Positions 48,669 to 62,889 of a stretch of 64,000 bases of DNA are shown in pieces. This DNA is from Macropodus opercularis (lineage: Eukaryota > Chordata > Actinopteri > Anabantiformes > Osphronemidae), in contig CM061092.1 of assembly GCA_030770545.1 (NCBI GenBank), positions 18,167,501 to 18,231,500 of the forward strand. Reading direction: 5' to 3'. Both the position numbers and the translations under genes were made by a program. Position 1 is the first letter of the stretch. Each line of letters opens with the position of its first letter. The notes beneath the pieces were generated by a model. It saw only the letters and a program-made list of their open reading frames with translations. It was not told the origin of the DNA and did not search any database.

Positions 48669-49271
48669 CTTCCTCCGCCAGAAGCTACCAACCGCACCCC
48701 GAAGACCAAGGTTCTGGTGACCAAGCGCCCTAACCCAACTCCATTCCCCACTGAGACCCAAGACAGTCACAACCAGCCACATCTGGTGGACCAGCGTGAC
48801 TATTCCACCGAGCTGTCTGTGACCATCGCTGTAGGAGCTTCCCTGCTCTTTCTCAACATTCTGGCCTTTGCTGCGCTTTACTACAAAAAGGACAAGCGGC
48901 GACATGATGTCCATAGGCGCTGCAGTCCTCAGCGAAGTGCAGCCAACGACTTGGCTCACACTCAAGAGGAGGAAATCATGTCCCTGCAGATGAAGCAGCA
49001 CTCGGACTTAGACCGGGACTGCAGGGGCGTGGGCGACTCCCTACACCCGCATGACGTGGTGCTGAGGACTGCCTGCCCACCTGACTACACTCTGGCCATG
49101 AGGCGCTCGCCAGACGACATCCCACTCATGACGCCAAACACCATAACCATGATCCCTAGCACCATGGGGGGGATCACCTCGCTCCATCCGTTCAACACCT
49201 TCCCCAGCAGCGGGCAGAACAACACCTTACCACATGCACACCCACACTCACACTCCACCACTCGGGTATAG
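48669..49271 (+). CDS. Neuroligin-1, stalk, transmembrane helix and cytoplasmic tail
   Basis: 603 nt with the stop TAG at 49269-49271; the exon follows TACCTTTAG and gives 200 residues. Residues 1-47 are a Pro/Thr-rich, probably O-glycosylated stalk with an NRT sequon. Residues 48-72 (ELSVTIAVGASLLFLNILAF and on) form the membrane helix, followed by the basic stop KKDKRR. The tail holds RRCSPQR and EEEIMSLQMKQ. It also holds the gephyrin-binding region PPDYTLAMRRSPDD, including the Tyr that matches NLGN1 Y782, then MTPNTITMIP and the C-terminal class I PDZ ligand STTRV that binds PSD-95. HDVHRRCSPQR and EEEIMSLQMK are NLGN1 signatures. SPQRSAAND replaces mammalian SPQRTTTND. Confidence 0.97.
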   Translation, partial: LPPPEATNRTPKTKVLVTKRPNPTPFPTETQDSHNQPHLVDQRDYSTELSVTIAVGASLLFLNILAFAALYYKKDKRRHDVHRRCSPQRSAANDLAHTQEEEIMSLQMKQHSDLDRDCRGVGDSLHPHDVVLRTACPPDYTLAMRRSPDDIPLMTPNTITMIPSTMGGITSLHPFNTFPSSGQNNTLPHAHPHSHSTTRV

Positions 49272-50560
49272 CCCTGTGGATGCACCCACGCAGGCAGGAC
49301 TCTGATGGCTAAAGCAAAAGAGCTCAGGCCACTGCTGCAGCAGAGACTTAAGGCTGACATGCTGACAAATACAGATGTGTCAGGAGCTGAAACGCCAGCC
49401 TCGAGTTGCCAGACAGCCATGGAATTAAACTGGGATTGTACAACACCCTGTTGATACCTAAGGGAATATAATCTAGGGATTTCTGGGGGTTTGGACCAGA
49501 GGGGAAAAAATAATTATGATTTTTTTTGTATAAAAATAAAATAATAGACAAGGAGAAAAAAAAAGTATAAATAAAGAGCTGATGAAAAACAACCCCACAA
49601 GCTAAAACAAAGAGGAGGATGTTGTTTTTTCCTATTTTTATTTTTGTTCTGATACTGCAGCAACACAAGGTACAGTAAACTTCTTTCCTTTCTAGCGACA
49701 GATATGGCCTTCGGGATCTTTTGACAAATGACTGCTTGACAGTATTATCTGGAAGCAGAACAGAGCATCAGACACGCCTTGGAGGTGAGAAGAGGGGAGC
49801 ACTTTGTAAAAGAAAGAAAACACATTGTTTTCCTTTGGCATCACACTGCAGATTACTCTGCTTGTGGCGCACAGAATAGATGCCGAGCAACCCAATTTGG
49901 GCATGTGTTACCTTCATAAATGGAAGCTATGTACGATAAGGCAAAAGCAAGGACCCAAACCACGAAGCAAGAAAGACACCCTGTATGCACAATGGAACAA
50001 ATTTGAGGGAAAAAAAAACATCTCAGATACTTTTAATTCGTTTATTTTTGAGAACTGGAAACAATTTTATTGTATAGAACCTATTTACATATCTACATCT
50101 GTACACTAAGCACCAAGGCTTTTGAAGCCTTCTTCTCCTGGGGAGGACATCTATACTGCAAACATGCCAGCAGGACTGAACCGGTAGGACGTGGCGGACC
50201 CACCTACTGGCTTTCTGGCAGTTCCAACTTCAACACAGAGAGCTCGGGGAACAAAGGATAATTGGATATTTTAGCACGATGCGCATGACAATTTATCTGC
50301 TTGATGGCTGCTCTGCTGATTATGTCATTATAAAGAATAATTTCACCCTCTCCCTTTGCATTGGAGCAATTTCAGATGGATCTCCTCACTGGAGTTCCGG
50401 GAAACACGCACCCTCACAGGACCATGGAAAAGGCAGTTCCCGATGTGGATGTTACGACTCGAGTTGGGAGAGAAAAGGGTCTCGGGATATAATAAAATGA
50501 TCTTGCAGAACCTAGTATAGCTTAAGTGGAGCTGGGCATATAAGGACTAGTTTTGTACTC
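49272..50560 (+). other. Probable nlgn1 3' UTR
   Basis: This sequence follows the stop codon directly with no intron or gene visible. AATAAA signals lie at 49535, 49570 and 50491. The 50491 signal, followed by a T/GT-richer stretch, is the most plausible distal site of the three. Mammalian neuroligin 3' UTRs are long, so the real end may be further right (another AATAAA is at 52658). The end given is approximate. Confidence 0.45.
50491..50496 (+). terminator. Candidate polyadenylation signal
   Basis: Canonical AATAAA about 1.2 kb after the nlgn1 stop, followed by GT/T-rich sequence after 50550. Earlier AATAAA hexamers at 49535 and 49570 lie in a low-complexity A-rich patch and are equally possible for a short form. 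Confidence 0.35.
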
Positions 50561-53500
50561 TGTGTGTTGGTACTACTTTTTGATAGTGGTTAAATCACAT
50601 TACACTGTATCAATCAATTTTATTGTACCTTCAGTTGAGATCAGTGTTCTTTGCTATTCTACCTATGGAACCACTTTACCCTATACAAGTGATTACCTGC
50701 ACTGTTTATTCCATTGCCCTTATTTTGCTTTGGCTGGGAGATGTGTTGGGTGAGTGACGCAGTGGACGCCCACTGGCATGAAGAGGTTGTGGGAGGGTGA
50801 AAGCACTGCAAACATGGTGGAAGAATCTCTCTTTCTTCATCCAGCCAACTTCTGTTGAGCTGTTCACTTATACATGACTAAAAGGTCAGAGGTCAAGCAC
50901 AGACAGGGATCTACACAGCAAGGGAAAAACTAGGTCCATTCTCATGATTCACGTTTTCATTATTAGCCAAAATCGATTATTTGTGGAGGCACGTAGTGAG
51001 AAGCAGGAAGACCTCCCAGAGCAGCTGAAGCCCACACTCACGGCTCGTTACCGTACCTCACCTTGAAGAGCTACTACTGCTTAGCTAGCTTTTAGGTTTT
51101 TGGGGGGGCACTCTGACTGTCTCGGAGATTATTTACCGCCTCTTCTTTTATTTTACTGACAGGTTGGGTTATTTGGTCTAATGCTTTTCCACTCACATCC
51201 TAAATGCTTTCAGTTCACCATCTCCTGCAAGGCCGTGACAGTGACGTGTCTACAGCTAACAACGTTAGCCGCCAGAGTAGGGAGGCGTCACGCGTCCTGA
51301 TCTAAATGCAGTTTCTGGAGGTAAAGCGGTCTAACAGGGAGAGAGGAGCGGCGTGATAGCAGGGCTAATACGATCAAGTATCAAAAGTCCCTGGCACTGA
51401 TATGCTACCAAGGCGAAGGCAAACACTAGCTACAGGTGGAGACGTGCAGGCGTCTGCTGGGGAATCTAACCTGCCCCTCGTGGCTCATTTACAGGCACCT
51501 TACAGTCATTCAAAGTAATGAGCAGACTACAGTTGTACACGTGACCCTGACGGGATAAACAACTTGAAAAACACCAACATCATCTGTTTGATTGAAAAAC
51601 TGCTTAAGGCTCGATCTGAGATAGACAAACAGAAGATTCCAGCCACCGTGACCCATTCTCCTCATTTCTGACGCCATAATACACAAACAGCACCGTCTTT
51701 GGCATTTAGGACAGTCCTCCCTGCAGAGTTTGTCGTCTATCTCAGCTCCTTTCATTTGGATCATAAACACAGACACATATGCAAACAAAAAAAAAGTCTA
51801 TTAACGTATGAGAGCTCCCCCACACGCTAATGTAATAAGTAATTAGGCCTCGGCTTCCCAAGCTTTTTGATATCTACCTTTTGTACACAGGCTAACGCCC
51901 TGATTGCTTGCACTAGGACTCAAGATTTATTAGGCCCGTATAAAAAGCAACATGACCTTGTTTTTGCAACCCAGGCTGATGGCTGAAATTCATTTCACAA
52001 CATATGGAGGAGAGCCTTGAAGAGAAAATGAAACAGGCTTGGTAGCCTACTGAGTATTCATATAGAATATTTGTGATTAAATAAAAAATCCTGCTACATG
52101 CAAAACAATACATAGACCAAGAGATTTAAATACATATGGTTGCAACTGGCCGTGCTGGGTGCAGAAACAATATCAGTGAAATAATAGCTGAACCCCAGAT
52201 TTATAGCAGGCTAGAAAAGTAAGACAGTGTGTAAGACATGTGTGGACTAGCCTCCTAGAGTACCAGCCAAGATGGCTGCCACAGACAACCACAGGCAGGC
52301 TGTCACCTCCAGGCCACATAGGTTCTGCTCAATTAATGGCATGTATTCTAGTTCAAATGTCTGGGACACTCACTGAAACATCTGGAACATTTCATGTGTG
52401 CAGGGCTTGTCGTCAAGGACTTCACCAGTTGCCATAGAACGGCATCCGCATCATAACCTGGAATTTCTACAGATATTTCGATATTCACCTTTCAAATGTT
52501 CATTTCACGGTAAAACTCATTTTTACTGTTAAATTGTTTCACACTAGTTTTTAAAAATGTATTTACAACAACTTGTCAGGTCTTGGTATATAGTTGTTAT
52601 TTATTTTATTACAGAGAAATTACTACTGGTTCTACATTAGTAAAGCAGTTATTGGTAAATAAAGAACAAAAAAACTCTATTAATGACAATATGTCATGAG
52701 TTGGAATAGTCCATTAGTCAACACCCACCCGGTTCAAGCACTGTTCACCAGAGAGATGACACAGGGCAAAGCAAGGGTCAGTTATTGAATTAAACATGTA
52801 ATTACATTGATGGGTAAATAGTCAAGCAATTGCAGGGCCATGATAAGTAGCCGGCAGCTCAGGATGCATGCTAATTGACAGATAACATGCCATGGTTCAA
52901 CTGTCTAATGATGACAGGAGATACATTCAAGTCAACTGTAGTGTGAGGGAAGAAGAGGTCAGACATAGTTAAAAATGGAAATTGCCAGAAGCAACTGTAA
53001 ACTGGTACGTTGACAGAGAGAACAGTTGTAGTCTTTCTGTTACTGAACAAGCCGTCCTGCTGGATTGCTCGAGGGTGTAAAGCTCTGCACAAGAGCTTGT
53101 TGGAGAGGTGGTACATGACTCACGAATCAAGCCTTACATAAGTGAGGATATGCATCAAATTGTTCTAAAGTACCAAACAAGTGGGAGATGCATGGTTGCA
53201 GAAACGGTGTTATTAGAAGCAGATTGCAACCTTAAAAATGTGTGTTTAGTAGCAGTTTGACCTTCAGAGAAGCGTTAGACGTACTTACGACAGCACAGCT
53301 TCAGCACCGGAAGCCTACGTAGTAAGACCCACAAAATTCAAAGCGCTGGCTGACTGCTGCATCCCTGGTGATTGCAGCGCTATGAAATTTTAAATAGACA
53401 AAACCGAATAAACAAGAAAATGGAAAGAAGAAGAAGAGGGTTCAGTCTGCTTGCTAAGTATTGCTCCTCAGCGATAACATTTTAGTTATTTAATTCACAC

Positions 53501-56500
53501 TAAACTGACACAAGAAAAACACAAGTGGAGTGGAGCCAGATGCAGTAGAAACACACAAGAGACACCGTCTAAGAACCACGGAGGTTTTACTTTGTGCTTA
53601 GGTGCTGGGAAAAAATAAAGCAGACAGGTTAGACCGTGTCAAAGGAATGTAGCTCAGGGCCAGAACAGGACTCCAGAATATTTATGAGGGCATTGCCAGA
53701 CCTGGTGACATGTTGAAAAATCCATAGGAGAACTCGACACATTCACCTTTGGGTTTTTAACTGCCAAACGACAAAACCAGAAGAAGTTGTACAAGCGTAG
53801 ATTCTGTCTGCAGGTGGACCCCTGTGCGTTAGACTCTTGTTCGCTCTTGGAGGTGAATACTATACACACTGAAGGTGCCCTGTGAATTATTTGGTTTATT
53901 CAGTGTTTCCTACATGAATCTGTGTGATTTTGTTAAGAAGGCCTGACAAACAAATGCATTTCCTACCTCGTAAACATTTGTAAGGCCTTTTTGTGGGTGG
54001 ACGTTGTTTTTTCAGGTTTCCATGATGCATTTTACTGTATGTTACTCCCACTGTCAATATGCATTGGATGTACCCTGCCATTGTTAGAGCTATAGGTGGT
54101 CCTGCCAGCACCATGCTCTGGGTGGACGCGTGTCACTGTAAAAAATATTACCAATAGATGGATACTTACCCATCAGAACATTGATCAACAGCACCCCTAG
54201 TAGTCAAACGATTGCCAGGGTACCTTTAATGTTGATATTGCTCATTTTTCAAATCCTTAGCTCACCTTTACATAACATCGTGCTTACAATAAGGGCTAGG
54301 ACCTAACAGACTAGGGCTAACAGTTTATCACGTGTGAACAATAACTGGAAATCTGATCCTTCCTCACAGTGTAATTAATTTAAACCATTTCAACACAGTA
54401 AGGATTGAAATAATAACTGTGTCATTTTCAATTCATTTCATGTAAAATGAGACAAAAAGGAAACATGCAAAAGCAGCAGGAGAATATTAAAACACTAACA
54501 CACGTATATTATTTAAACAAATCCTATTATTGTAATTTATGGCAATAGCATCTTACTGTACACACGTGTTTACACTCCACATGTATATTCCCAAACTGTT
54601 TCTTGTAAATCATGGATTAACAATATCTATTCACATCACATTAGTTTTCATTGTTTCCCAGGAAGATGGAAACAATGATTAGCAGTTGCTAACGTAGGAC
54701 ACTGAAAGTTATTTTTATGAGATTCTTTGAGCAGCTCTACTATTAAAGAGTCTCTCACCTGCCCTCTGACAGAAGAAATATTAGGCTTTTAACCTAAGCG
54801 CTAATGACCATGAACACGACTGGGCAATAAAAGAAGTAAATTAACTTTGAAGAGAAGCTTCACATTGTAGCTCACACTGTTTATACAGTGGAGTGTGCAG
54901 ACGTAAGCGTGGAACACCTGTTGGTGGAAGGATAGACCTTTGTATTTTGATTAGTGTGTGGCTCAGGACAGATTTTTCATTTGGTAGACTACTTTAAATT
55001 CTATTTCCTTAAATCGTAGGGGATATGTTGTGTTTCTGTCTGGTTAGTAAACGTGATGTTCAAACACACAGTTCATGGCATCGGCCCTTACTGAGTGCAA
55101 TCAAATCTTTATGCTGCTACTTTTCAGTTTAAAACATATTATCCATCCGCCTTTAATTTTGCAGTGTGCATCTTTTATTTTGGTGTTAAGACTTTGAACA
55201 TTGTGTTGGTTTAATGTGTCCAATGTTATCTGGCTTGTCATGAATAAGACCTAAATTAGGATTTTACTGGCTGTGCACGTAAAGAGCACTGATCTAGAAA
55301 CAAGTCCAAATGGCAGAAGAAAGTGCGACTCCCATCCAGTGTTAAATCTGCTTGCCCAACGTTCAAAGAAGGGGGAATCTGAACCGCGTCAGGTTGCATT
55401 TCTTCTGCCGTTTCTGTACAACCCAACTCCAGGATGTTTTCCTGAGCCAGTCCGGCAGGGTGAGTATGAATCAGGCCAGGCCAGGCCAGCGCCTGAGAGA
55501 AACCCTGTTCTAGGGGGAGAGCAGTGAGCTACAGGAATGAGCAGCGAGGGGACACACAAAGACTGTGATGAATGTAACGCAACGGGTCATTTTCCAACCT
55601 CAAATCGCAGCAGAAACTCAAACAACCAAACCTCAGATTCATCCTGAGAGGTTTGTTGCTAGCAGTCTGAAAAGTGATGGTGGATGTGTTTTTAAATGCC
55701 ATGTGGGAGGGGGACACTATGTGAGGTGGTCTGGCATTTGTAATGTAGATTATTTGTCACTTGTCTTTCTTTCTGGTTAAATAGTAATTACTCTTCTGGA
55801 GCACAATAAATGATTTTAATATGCTGATATGTTCTGTTCTCTTGGGTCTTCATTTATTATTTTCTGTCGCTGGTCTTTGTAAGTTGACTAATTCAATTGG
55901 TGAAGCACACGTCAACGCTCACTCATAAGTAATTACTGTGGCAGTTTATTTCTGGCAAAATTAAATTTGTTTTCGAGGACTGAAAGTGGAACAAGCCTCG
56001 CTGTCTGCACCGAGCATTATCAGACCACAAGCAGGGTCTGTACCAGCGTCTAGCACCACAGACGCCCGACTGGTAAGAGGTAAACATCTGTAGCACGAGG
56101 ACACTGCAGTGCTCAAACCTCCTTTTGTTCCGTGTGACATTGGTGTTACGTTTCCTGTCGCAGGCACTTTTAGTTTCAATTTTCAACGTCGTCATGCATC
56201 CAGATGCAATTTGCAGCAAGTAACCATATGAAGATACCAGCATCTCTCTGTTTTATCCAGCCCTTGTGTGGATTTTGAGCTTTTTTTCATTTTGACCCCT
56301 TGAAAGCTGCACCAGGGTTAAATGTTGTTACAGCGCTACCTAACCTCAGTCCCTCAGTTTTTCCTTTATTTTGTGTTCAGCATATCACAAGGACTGTAAC
56401 TAAGAGATCGAAACAATGAAAAGACATGCAAATAGCAGCGAGTTGTTTACGTTTTGTCTGATTGAAATTACTCTTAGATTGCTGCCTACGTAGTTTTCTT

Positions 56501-59500
56501 TTGTTGAGGTTCTTTGTTTTGTTTCATGCATCCTGTGGCACCAGTGTTTCACTGGGTTTCAGCGTGTGAAGGGTTGTAGGATGTAGTTGAGTCTAAAACG
56601 TAGACGGGCAGGATTTGTGGCACTCTGCCTTTGGACTGTGGGTTTGTTTCTGTGCCTTTGGGTTTGCAAGGCTGCATTTCGTTCCCTCTGATATTAACTA
56701 GCACGCAATGCAAGCCCTCATACACACACTCACTCAAACGCACACACAGATGTTAAAAAAAAGCTAAGCTGGCATTTTGCTTTAGTGCTAATTGGAAATC
56801 AATCGGAATTCATCCTCCTTGGAAAACGGTGACATTTGCCCGCTCTTTGCCAATGATTAGAAACAAATTATGCTAGAGACTGACTGACATTTGGAGAGCA
56901 GACGGCTGTTTGGAGTGGAGCGTAAAGGACCAACAGAGACGTATTTATGCTCTGCGCTGCTGTGTGTGTCTGTGTACATGCATGTATTTGTCTGACCAAG
57001 GGCATTCACCACTGTGGGCTGCTTAGCCGGGGGGCTCTGTAGAAATAACTTGATAAGGGAGCCCTATTTACCATAATAATGCATCTCATCTCTGCACATC
57101 AAACACTCCTGTCTGGTCTGATAACCCGCTCTTTAATTTAGCTCAACTGTTTGATCTAGCTGTGCTGCTGCTGTCCCAGGGCCATTGTTGCGAGCTGCAC
57201 AACAGTTGGGTAATTGCTGTGTACTTTAACAGTGTTTCCAAATAGAAGTGTTACATAATGTTTGTGCACCTACTGTATAGCACAGGGCTCCAGTGATTTG
57301 TGATAAGCTAAAAAGATCTGTGGGGAAACTTCCAATTAGTTTCTATTCTCTAGGATGTTAGTCCTCTTTATAAAGACACATTTGACATTTGATTTGCTTT
57401 TTAAAACCGCTCCAGCAGGACGGACATAGACGTTGACAGACAGATACTGCAGGACTGGTAGGGACTGTTCACAGAGGCTCGGAGGTCAGGCCTGGGACTG
57501 CAAGTACAGCGGCAGTCAGGGGAGGGGGCTGTGGAGCAGGCATCTGTTGGCTGGAAGACTTTTAGAAAACATCAAAACCCCAAATTACAACTCTTGGATG
57601 TACCTGTAAAGACAGCATTTATCTGAAGTAACATGAAAACCAGGAAGCGGTGTTCAGGAAAATGAGAACACAATCAAAGGCCTTCAGCGGAGCCAGTATA
57701 GCAGTTTAAAATGTCCTGAAAAGTAACACACGGGCCAAGCAGAACCAACATCTGGTAACAGAGCTGTTTCTTCCACATCCACAGCAGGTGTCCGGGTCAT
57801 GCGATACCAACAGATACAAAGGAATAAATCATATTCCTATCTTTCAATGTTAAACCCAAATTTCTTCTGCATACAGCAAATAAACCTGCCATTAAAACCT
57901 GTTGTATGTTCCCACTGAAGTGAGATGCTGATGCTGTGGACACATTAATCTCAGCAGCATTATTGTTACAGTTAGAGCAAACGTCAGACCAGGTTTTAGT
58001 AAGTGCTAGAAGTACTTAAGTACTATTTTTTTTGTTTTCACTGTTTTAGTTGCCCGTATTATAAAAAACAGTTTTTTTAGTGCATATAGAAATTTTAATT
58101 ATAAAATGTTTGTTTTAGAAGGCAGGATGCAAATGAGTTCAAAGCCTAGAGTGATGTTAAAAGCTGAAATCCAGTTCATTTGAAGACCGTCGGTCTCACA
58201 GGCATTTAAGAAAAAGCTGTCCAGTTCGTATGGAGCAACATTTGGATGAAAATAATAAAATTGTGAGCTTATACATAATCTGCTCGAGTCACACTCATCC
58301 TCTTAACAAGCCGTTTTAATCACTCTTTGTTCTGTTCTCGATGACAAACGTCTGTGCTGGGTTTCTGCATCGTTTGAGTCAGTCCACTGGATGCTACCCT
58401 CAGGTAAGGCCATTATGATCCACACGCCTTCTCTCTCATGTTCAAGGCTCTGTATGGAAAAAAACACACATAGACTTGAGCTGCTTACAAGTTTAATGAT
58501 CAAATACAAATAACATCTGTTTAGTGCGTCATTGATTCTGTTATGGGTTAACTAACGGTATGTGCAGGTTAGTGAATGTACGTTAAAATGCAGAAGATAT
58601 TGTAGTAGTTCTTCTAATTTACATGTGAGATCATAGAGACATTATCACGTTTTTTATTTTTATTCTATTTGATCACACTGGCTCGCAAACGCTGAACCAT
58701 TTTTGGAAAGATGTTAGTGTCAACACAACAGAATGAAGCTTTTCTTTCATGTTTCGTTCTATGTCTACAAGCGATGGGCTTGCCACGATTGAACCAAACA
58801 AATTAAATCTGAGAGGATCCGATGCGTCTCCCAGCCTGTCCGTCTGAATATCTTTGAGTGTAACGAGATCTGGCAGACAGCCTCTTCCTGTTGTGTCTCT
58901 CCAAAAGTGGAAGAAAAGTTCGAACTGCCTATAGTAAAGCTAATTTAACAAATCCGACAACCTCTGCACCAACGCTCTGTTAGAAGCTGCGTGACATACG
59001 CAGACAGGCAGCTTCCTCCAGCACCTAGAATGATGCAAGGAGGCAGCGGTTGGATTTCATTTCATGAGAAGTTATAAAAATTTCCATAGCCCTTTATTGT
59101 CATGTCAAAAAGAATTTATTATTGATTTGATTATCTTCCTTTTCAGAAACGTACACTTAAAGTTAGTGTAATATTTTGGGTAAAATACTCAAGACTGAAA
59201 GTCATAGAGGGGAAGGATTTTAATGAAGGTGATGTGAACTTAAATCACGCAGATATTACAGATATTACAAAACAGTGGGAAGATGAGAAGGGTCGTGACC
59301 TTTCTGACCTTTTGTAGACCAGTGTTCTTAAGGTATTGATTACAAAAAGATTAAATTACCGGGACGTCACGAGTCACTGTGCCTCCTCTGTGTTCACTGC
59401 AGTACTACTGTCACAGCCACATACTGTGCGTTGTGGTTTGTGATTACATAATGATAATTAATAATACTAATACATTCAAAACATTGCCTTGTTTGCTGTA

Positions 59501-62500
59501 CTGCTGTCATTTCCATCAGCTCCTGATTCTGAACCTCATTCATTCCACTAATTAAGGGTGTGTGCCATGTAAAGCTACAGCAGTATAATAATACTAATAA
59601 TATACAACCACAGTCAGGATATGCTGTGTAGACCATAGCATTAAATGGAAGGCTCTGATCAAAAACACTGGACGAACCATGTAAAAATGAAAACTATTCT
59701 GTTATACATCACTCCTCATTGAAAGAGAGGTGGGGGGTTGAGACGCTGAAGTAATTAGAGAAATTATACATGCAGGCGAAGATGTTGGCACAGTAACCAT
59801 CCATTAAATGAATACAATTACAGACATAATAATAATAACAATATTCCTGTGACTACAGTTGTGCGTATTGCTCAGACGTTTGAAGTCACTAATACCGTAA
59901 CCAACCTTCCTGGACTTGGCTCCACGAGAACAAATAATGAAGAGCAGGACAATAAGGATGGAAGGAACAGCGTCAATTCTTTGGTAATGCAGAAATAGAC
60001 TAAAGTAAACGTGAAAGTATGAAATAAAAGCCGCTAATTTGCAATAACTGGTCAAACAAAAAATTTAAAAAACAGGATCATCTGGTTAATTAATTGACAG
60101 AACAAAGTGAGAGAAGTTATGGGAGAGCTCCCTGTCTCACATCCACTTCACAGAGCACGTCCTCTAAACTCCAAGTGGAGGCCTTCAGGTCACACAAGCA
60201 GATTAGCACAAGTAGCAGGCAAGAGGAGCACAGCTGGGTTTAAAAATAAAGCGTCAGACCTGGCATGCGCCACACAACCCGTCTGATGCCATCATATCTA
60301 TCGTACATTAGGAACAGGGCACCATTTATAATGGCCCATCAGACCTTCTGTGGCACATGGGTAACTAAAGACACCAAAACACAGAAGGTCAGTCAGTAAG
60401 TGAAGTAATTATCACATTAACTCAGACCAGCTATGTCCAAAAGACTAGTTTAATACACAACATATCAAAGCAAACTAAACCAAAAGCTGAATTCCACTTG
60501 GGGATGGACAGAAATAGAAAATGGCCTTTTTACCAGTTCTTTGCCTGACGCTCACCTAGACGCGAAGATCATCCAGCACCAGCAGCCTCAACACCGGTGA
60601 CACATAAATGAATATAAAGAAGAATAATAATAAAAAGAGGTATGACTGTAGAGAAGGGCTGGACAGAACCTAATGCAAACTAAAAACGCATTTTAAGTCT
60701 GTTTTGTAAATTACTAACTGTGTATTTAAGTCAACCATTTAGAGAAAATGCACTAAATATAAATCAAAGCTAAGGTGTTTAATGCTGGGTGAAGGTTCAG
60801 GTGAGTCGTGTGGCAGCACATGCGACCATCACAAGGTAAATATGTGGCCCAACATACTGAGGCAACAATCAACATCAGCTACTGCGGCTCGCCAGTGTAC
60901 AGTAACATGTTACTGTATAGTGGGCATTGATGGCACAACCCAGAGCTATGTGCAGTACATGGTTGCTCGACTGATGTTTATATCCATCTTTGTCAGTTTT
61001 GGTAAACTAACCCCAAAAGATTTGCTATTGTAATTTAGGAAAATGTATTAGGAAAGACATTTTCCTTCTTCTTCTTTCATCTTCTCTAATATAATTATTT
61101 ATATTAATATAGCTATAGGTAGCTTTTTTTCTTTGCTTTATTTAATTTTTAGCTTTGTCAGTGCACATGACCATCACTAAATGTGCCTAACAAAGCATTT
61201 TCAGGTTTTTTTCACCACTGGCCTAATTCTTGTTTTGCTTGTTTGTTTTTTTTAGGTATTTTTGACCTAAAGCAAAAATCAATAGTTCACTGGGACATTT
61301 AATGTTTCTCAGTGGATTTCTCATATTGAGAGTGTGATTAAGCAAAATCAATAGTGCTTCATCTGAGGCTCAAATGAAACATTAATCCAACCTGAATTGC
61401 ATGATAAATTGTACACTGCTGCAGCAAACAGTGACACTGAAACCTTCAACTCGTTTAAATCGTCACCTCTCTCAGAGCATTTCCCTCTCAGGGAATGTGA
61501 GTTTGGGTCTGGTCATTTCTGGAAAGCTGACACGTCTCTCGTGCTCTGTTGAGTAATGTGATGATGCGGTGTACTGGAAAGTGCTTCTGGACACATAACA
61601 TGACTAATTATTAAGGTTTTAGCCAGTTCGGTACAAATTCATACACGCTGCGATGCTGCTTTTAATCAAAAATAGCACTTTTCTGCTTCTGTGTTATAAT
61701 AACTGTGGGGACACAATGTTCTGACTGAAGCCCCCTCCATCTGCAGGGGGCTTGGCCATGATCTCTCCTCCATGTGTTGTAAAAATGTCTGAACATCGGA
61801 TTAGCAAAAACACCTTTATTTAGTAGTTTATAAAAAGAACCATACAGACTATAATAGAAATTAGAATCACTTCAGTGTTAGTTCAGCTTGGTTAACTTTA
61901 AAACTGGAAAGGCTCCATCGTTTGACTGATGGTTCTTCTTTCATTCCCAGGGTGTCAGATAATGAGGTTTCTTCATGTCTTCTGCTACTCGGACCCGTCT
62001 GAACTGACATTTTCCTACCAACAGTGTTGCAGTGGCCAAGCCTGGTCCTTGAGGTCAATGCACACACATGCACACATATACTTATAAACAATTTATTTCT
62101 TACTCAGTCCCTCCCTCTGTGACAGCATTTATTTGAGAAGCATAGACATCATTGACCTAAGTGTTGTTTCAGTTGGCAGTGGCGGCTTCCTCTGTGGAAA
62201 TAAAGCAACCTGAGTTTTCCCTGTAATGCGATGATGATTCTGTCTCACTTCGCTCACTTCACATTTGCCGCTGCAAATGTCTCCACGTGACAAAACGTTT
62301 TTCACACTGTATGTAAACAGGTCAAATTTTTTATTATATGATTACACAAATAATATTGGTTTAGCTGAATAACTAATGACACACATTAGAAGCCCGTCCC
62401 TATTATTTTTTCTTCTATGTTTTTTTTTTATTGGTAATAAATGTGGGTTGCATCCCGTAATGCTCCCCTTTTTCACAATGGCATGTTTTATATTTATTTG

Positions 62501-62525
62501 TATATATTTTATATTTATTTGTACA

Positions 62526-62567
<42 letters not shown>

Positions 62568-62889
62568 TTATAAGTATCTTTATTTACATTATCCTTTTCA
62601 TTACTGTTTTGTGTGAATGTTGATGTATTTGACCTTTCAACATTATATTTTTGTTCGTATACCATTGCAGTTTATTGCTGCTTAAGAAGTTTATGGAAGC
62701 AAGCTACCCTCAAATTTACTGTTATCTGTGTTTGATGCATGTAGGAATTGGTGAGGACGGCTGTTTACCCGTGTGTGGTTTGTGCTCTTTTCGTTACATC
62801 AGTATCAGAATGAACAAACGTAATTCCAACAACCGTCTCTGTTACTTAGTTGAGTGTTACTATCGAGCCACACAACGCAGAAGTCCACC
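50561..62889. other. Apparently intergenic or long 3' UTR sequence
   Basis: No exon, RNA gene or named repeat is recognised. An 84-codon open frame at 55273-55527 passes a good donor-like GGGTGAGTATG at 55459 but has no similarity. A (TA)n run lies at about 62529-62561. The block 56760-57250 is less repetitive and has several homeodomain-like ATTA cores, but that is weak evidence of function. Confidence 0.45.
62529..62561. repeat. (TA)n microsatellite in AT-rich block
   Basis: Pure TA repeat of about 16 units, flanked by two imperfect copies of ATATTTATTTGTAYATATTT. It is likely to be length-variable and to melt easily. Confidence 0.9.

Noticed and set aside
44321..49271. Assignment to nlgn2, nlgn3 or nlgn4
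   Set aside because: The NRWSNSTK insert, HDVHRRCSPQR, EEEIMSLQMK and the HPHSHSTTRV-type end agree with NLGN1 and not with the other paralogues.
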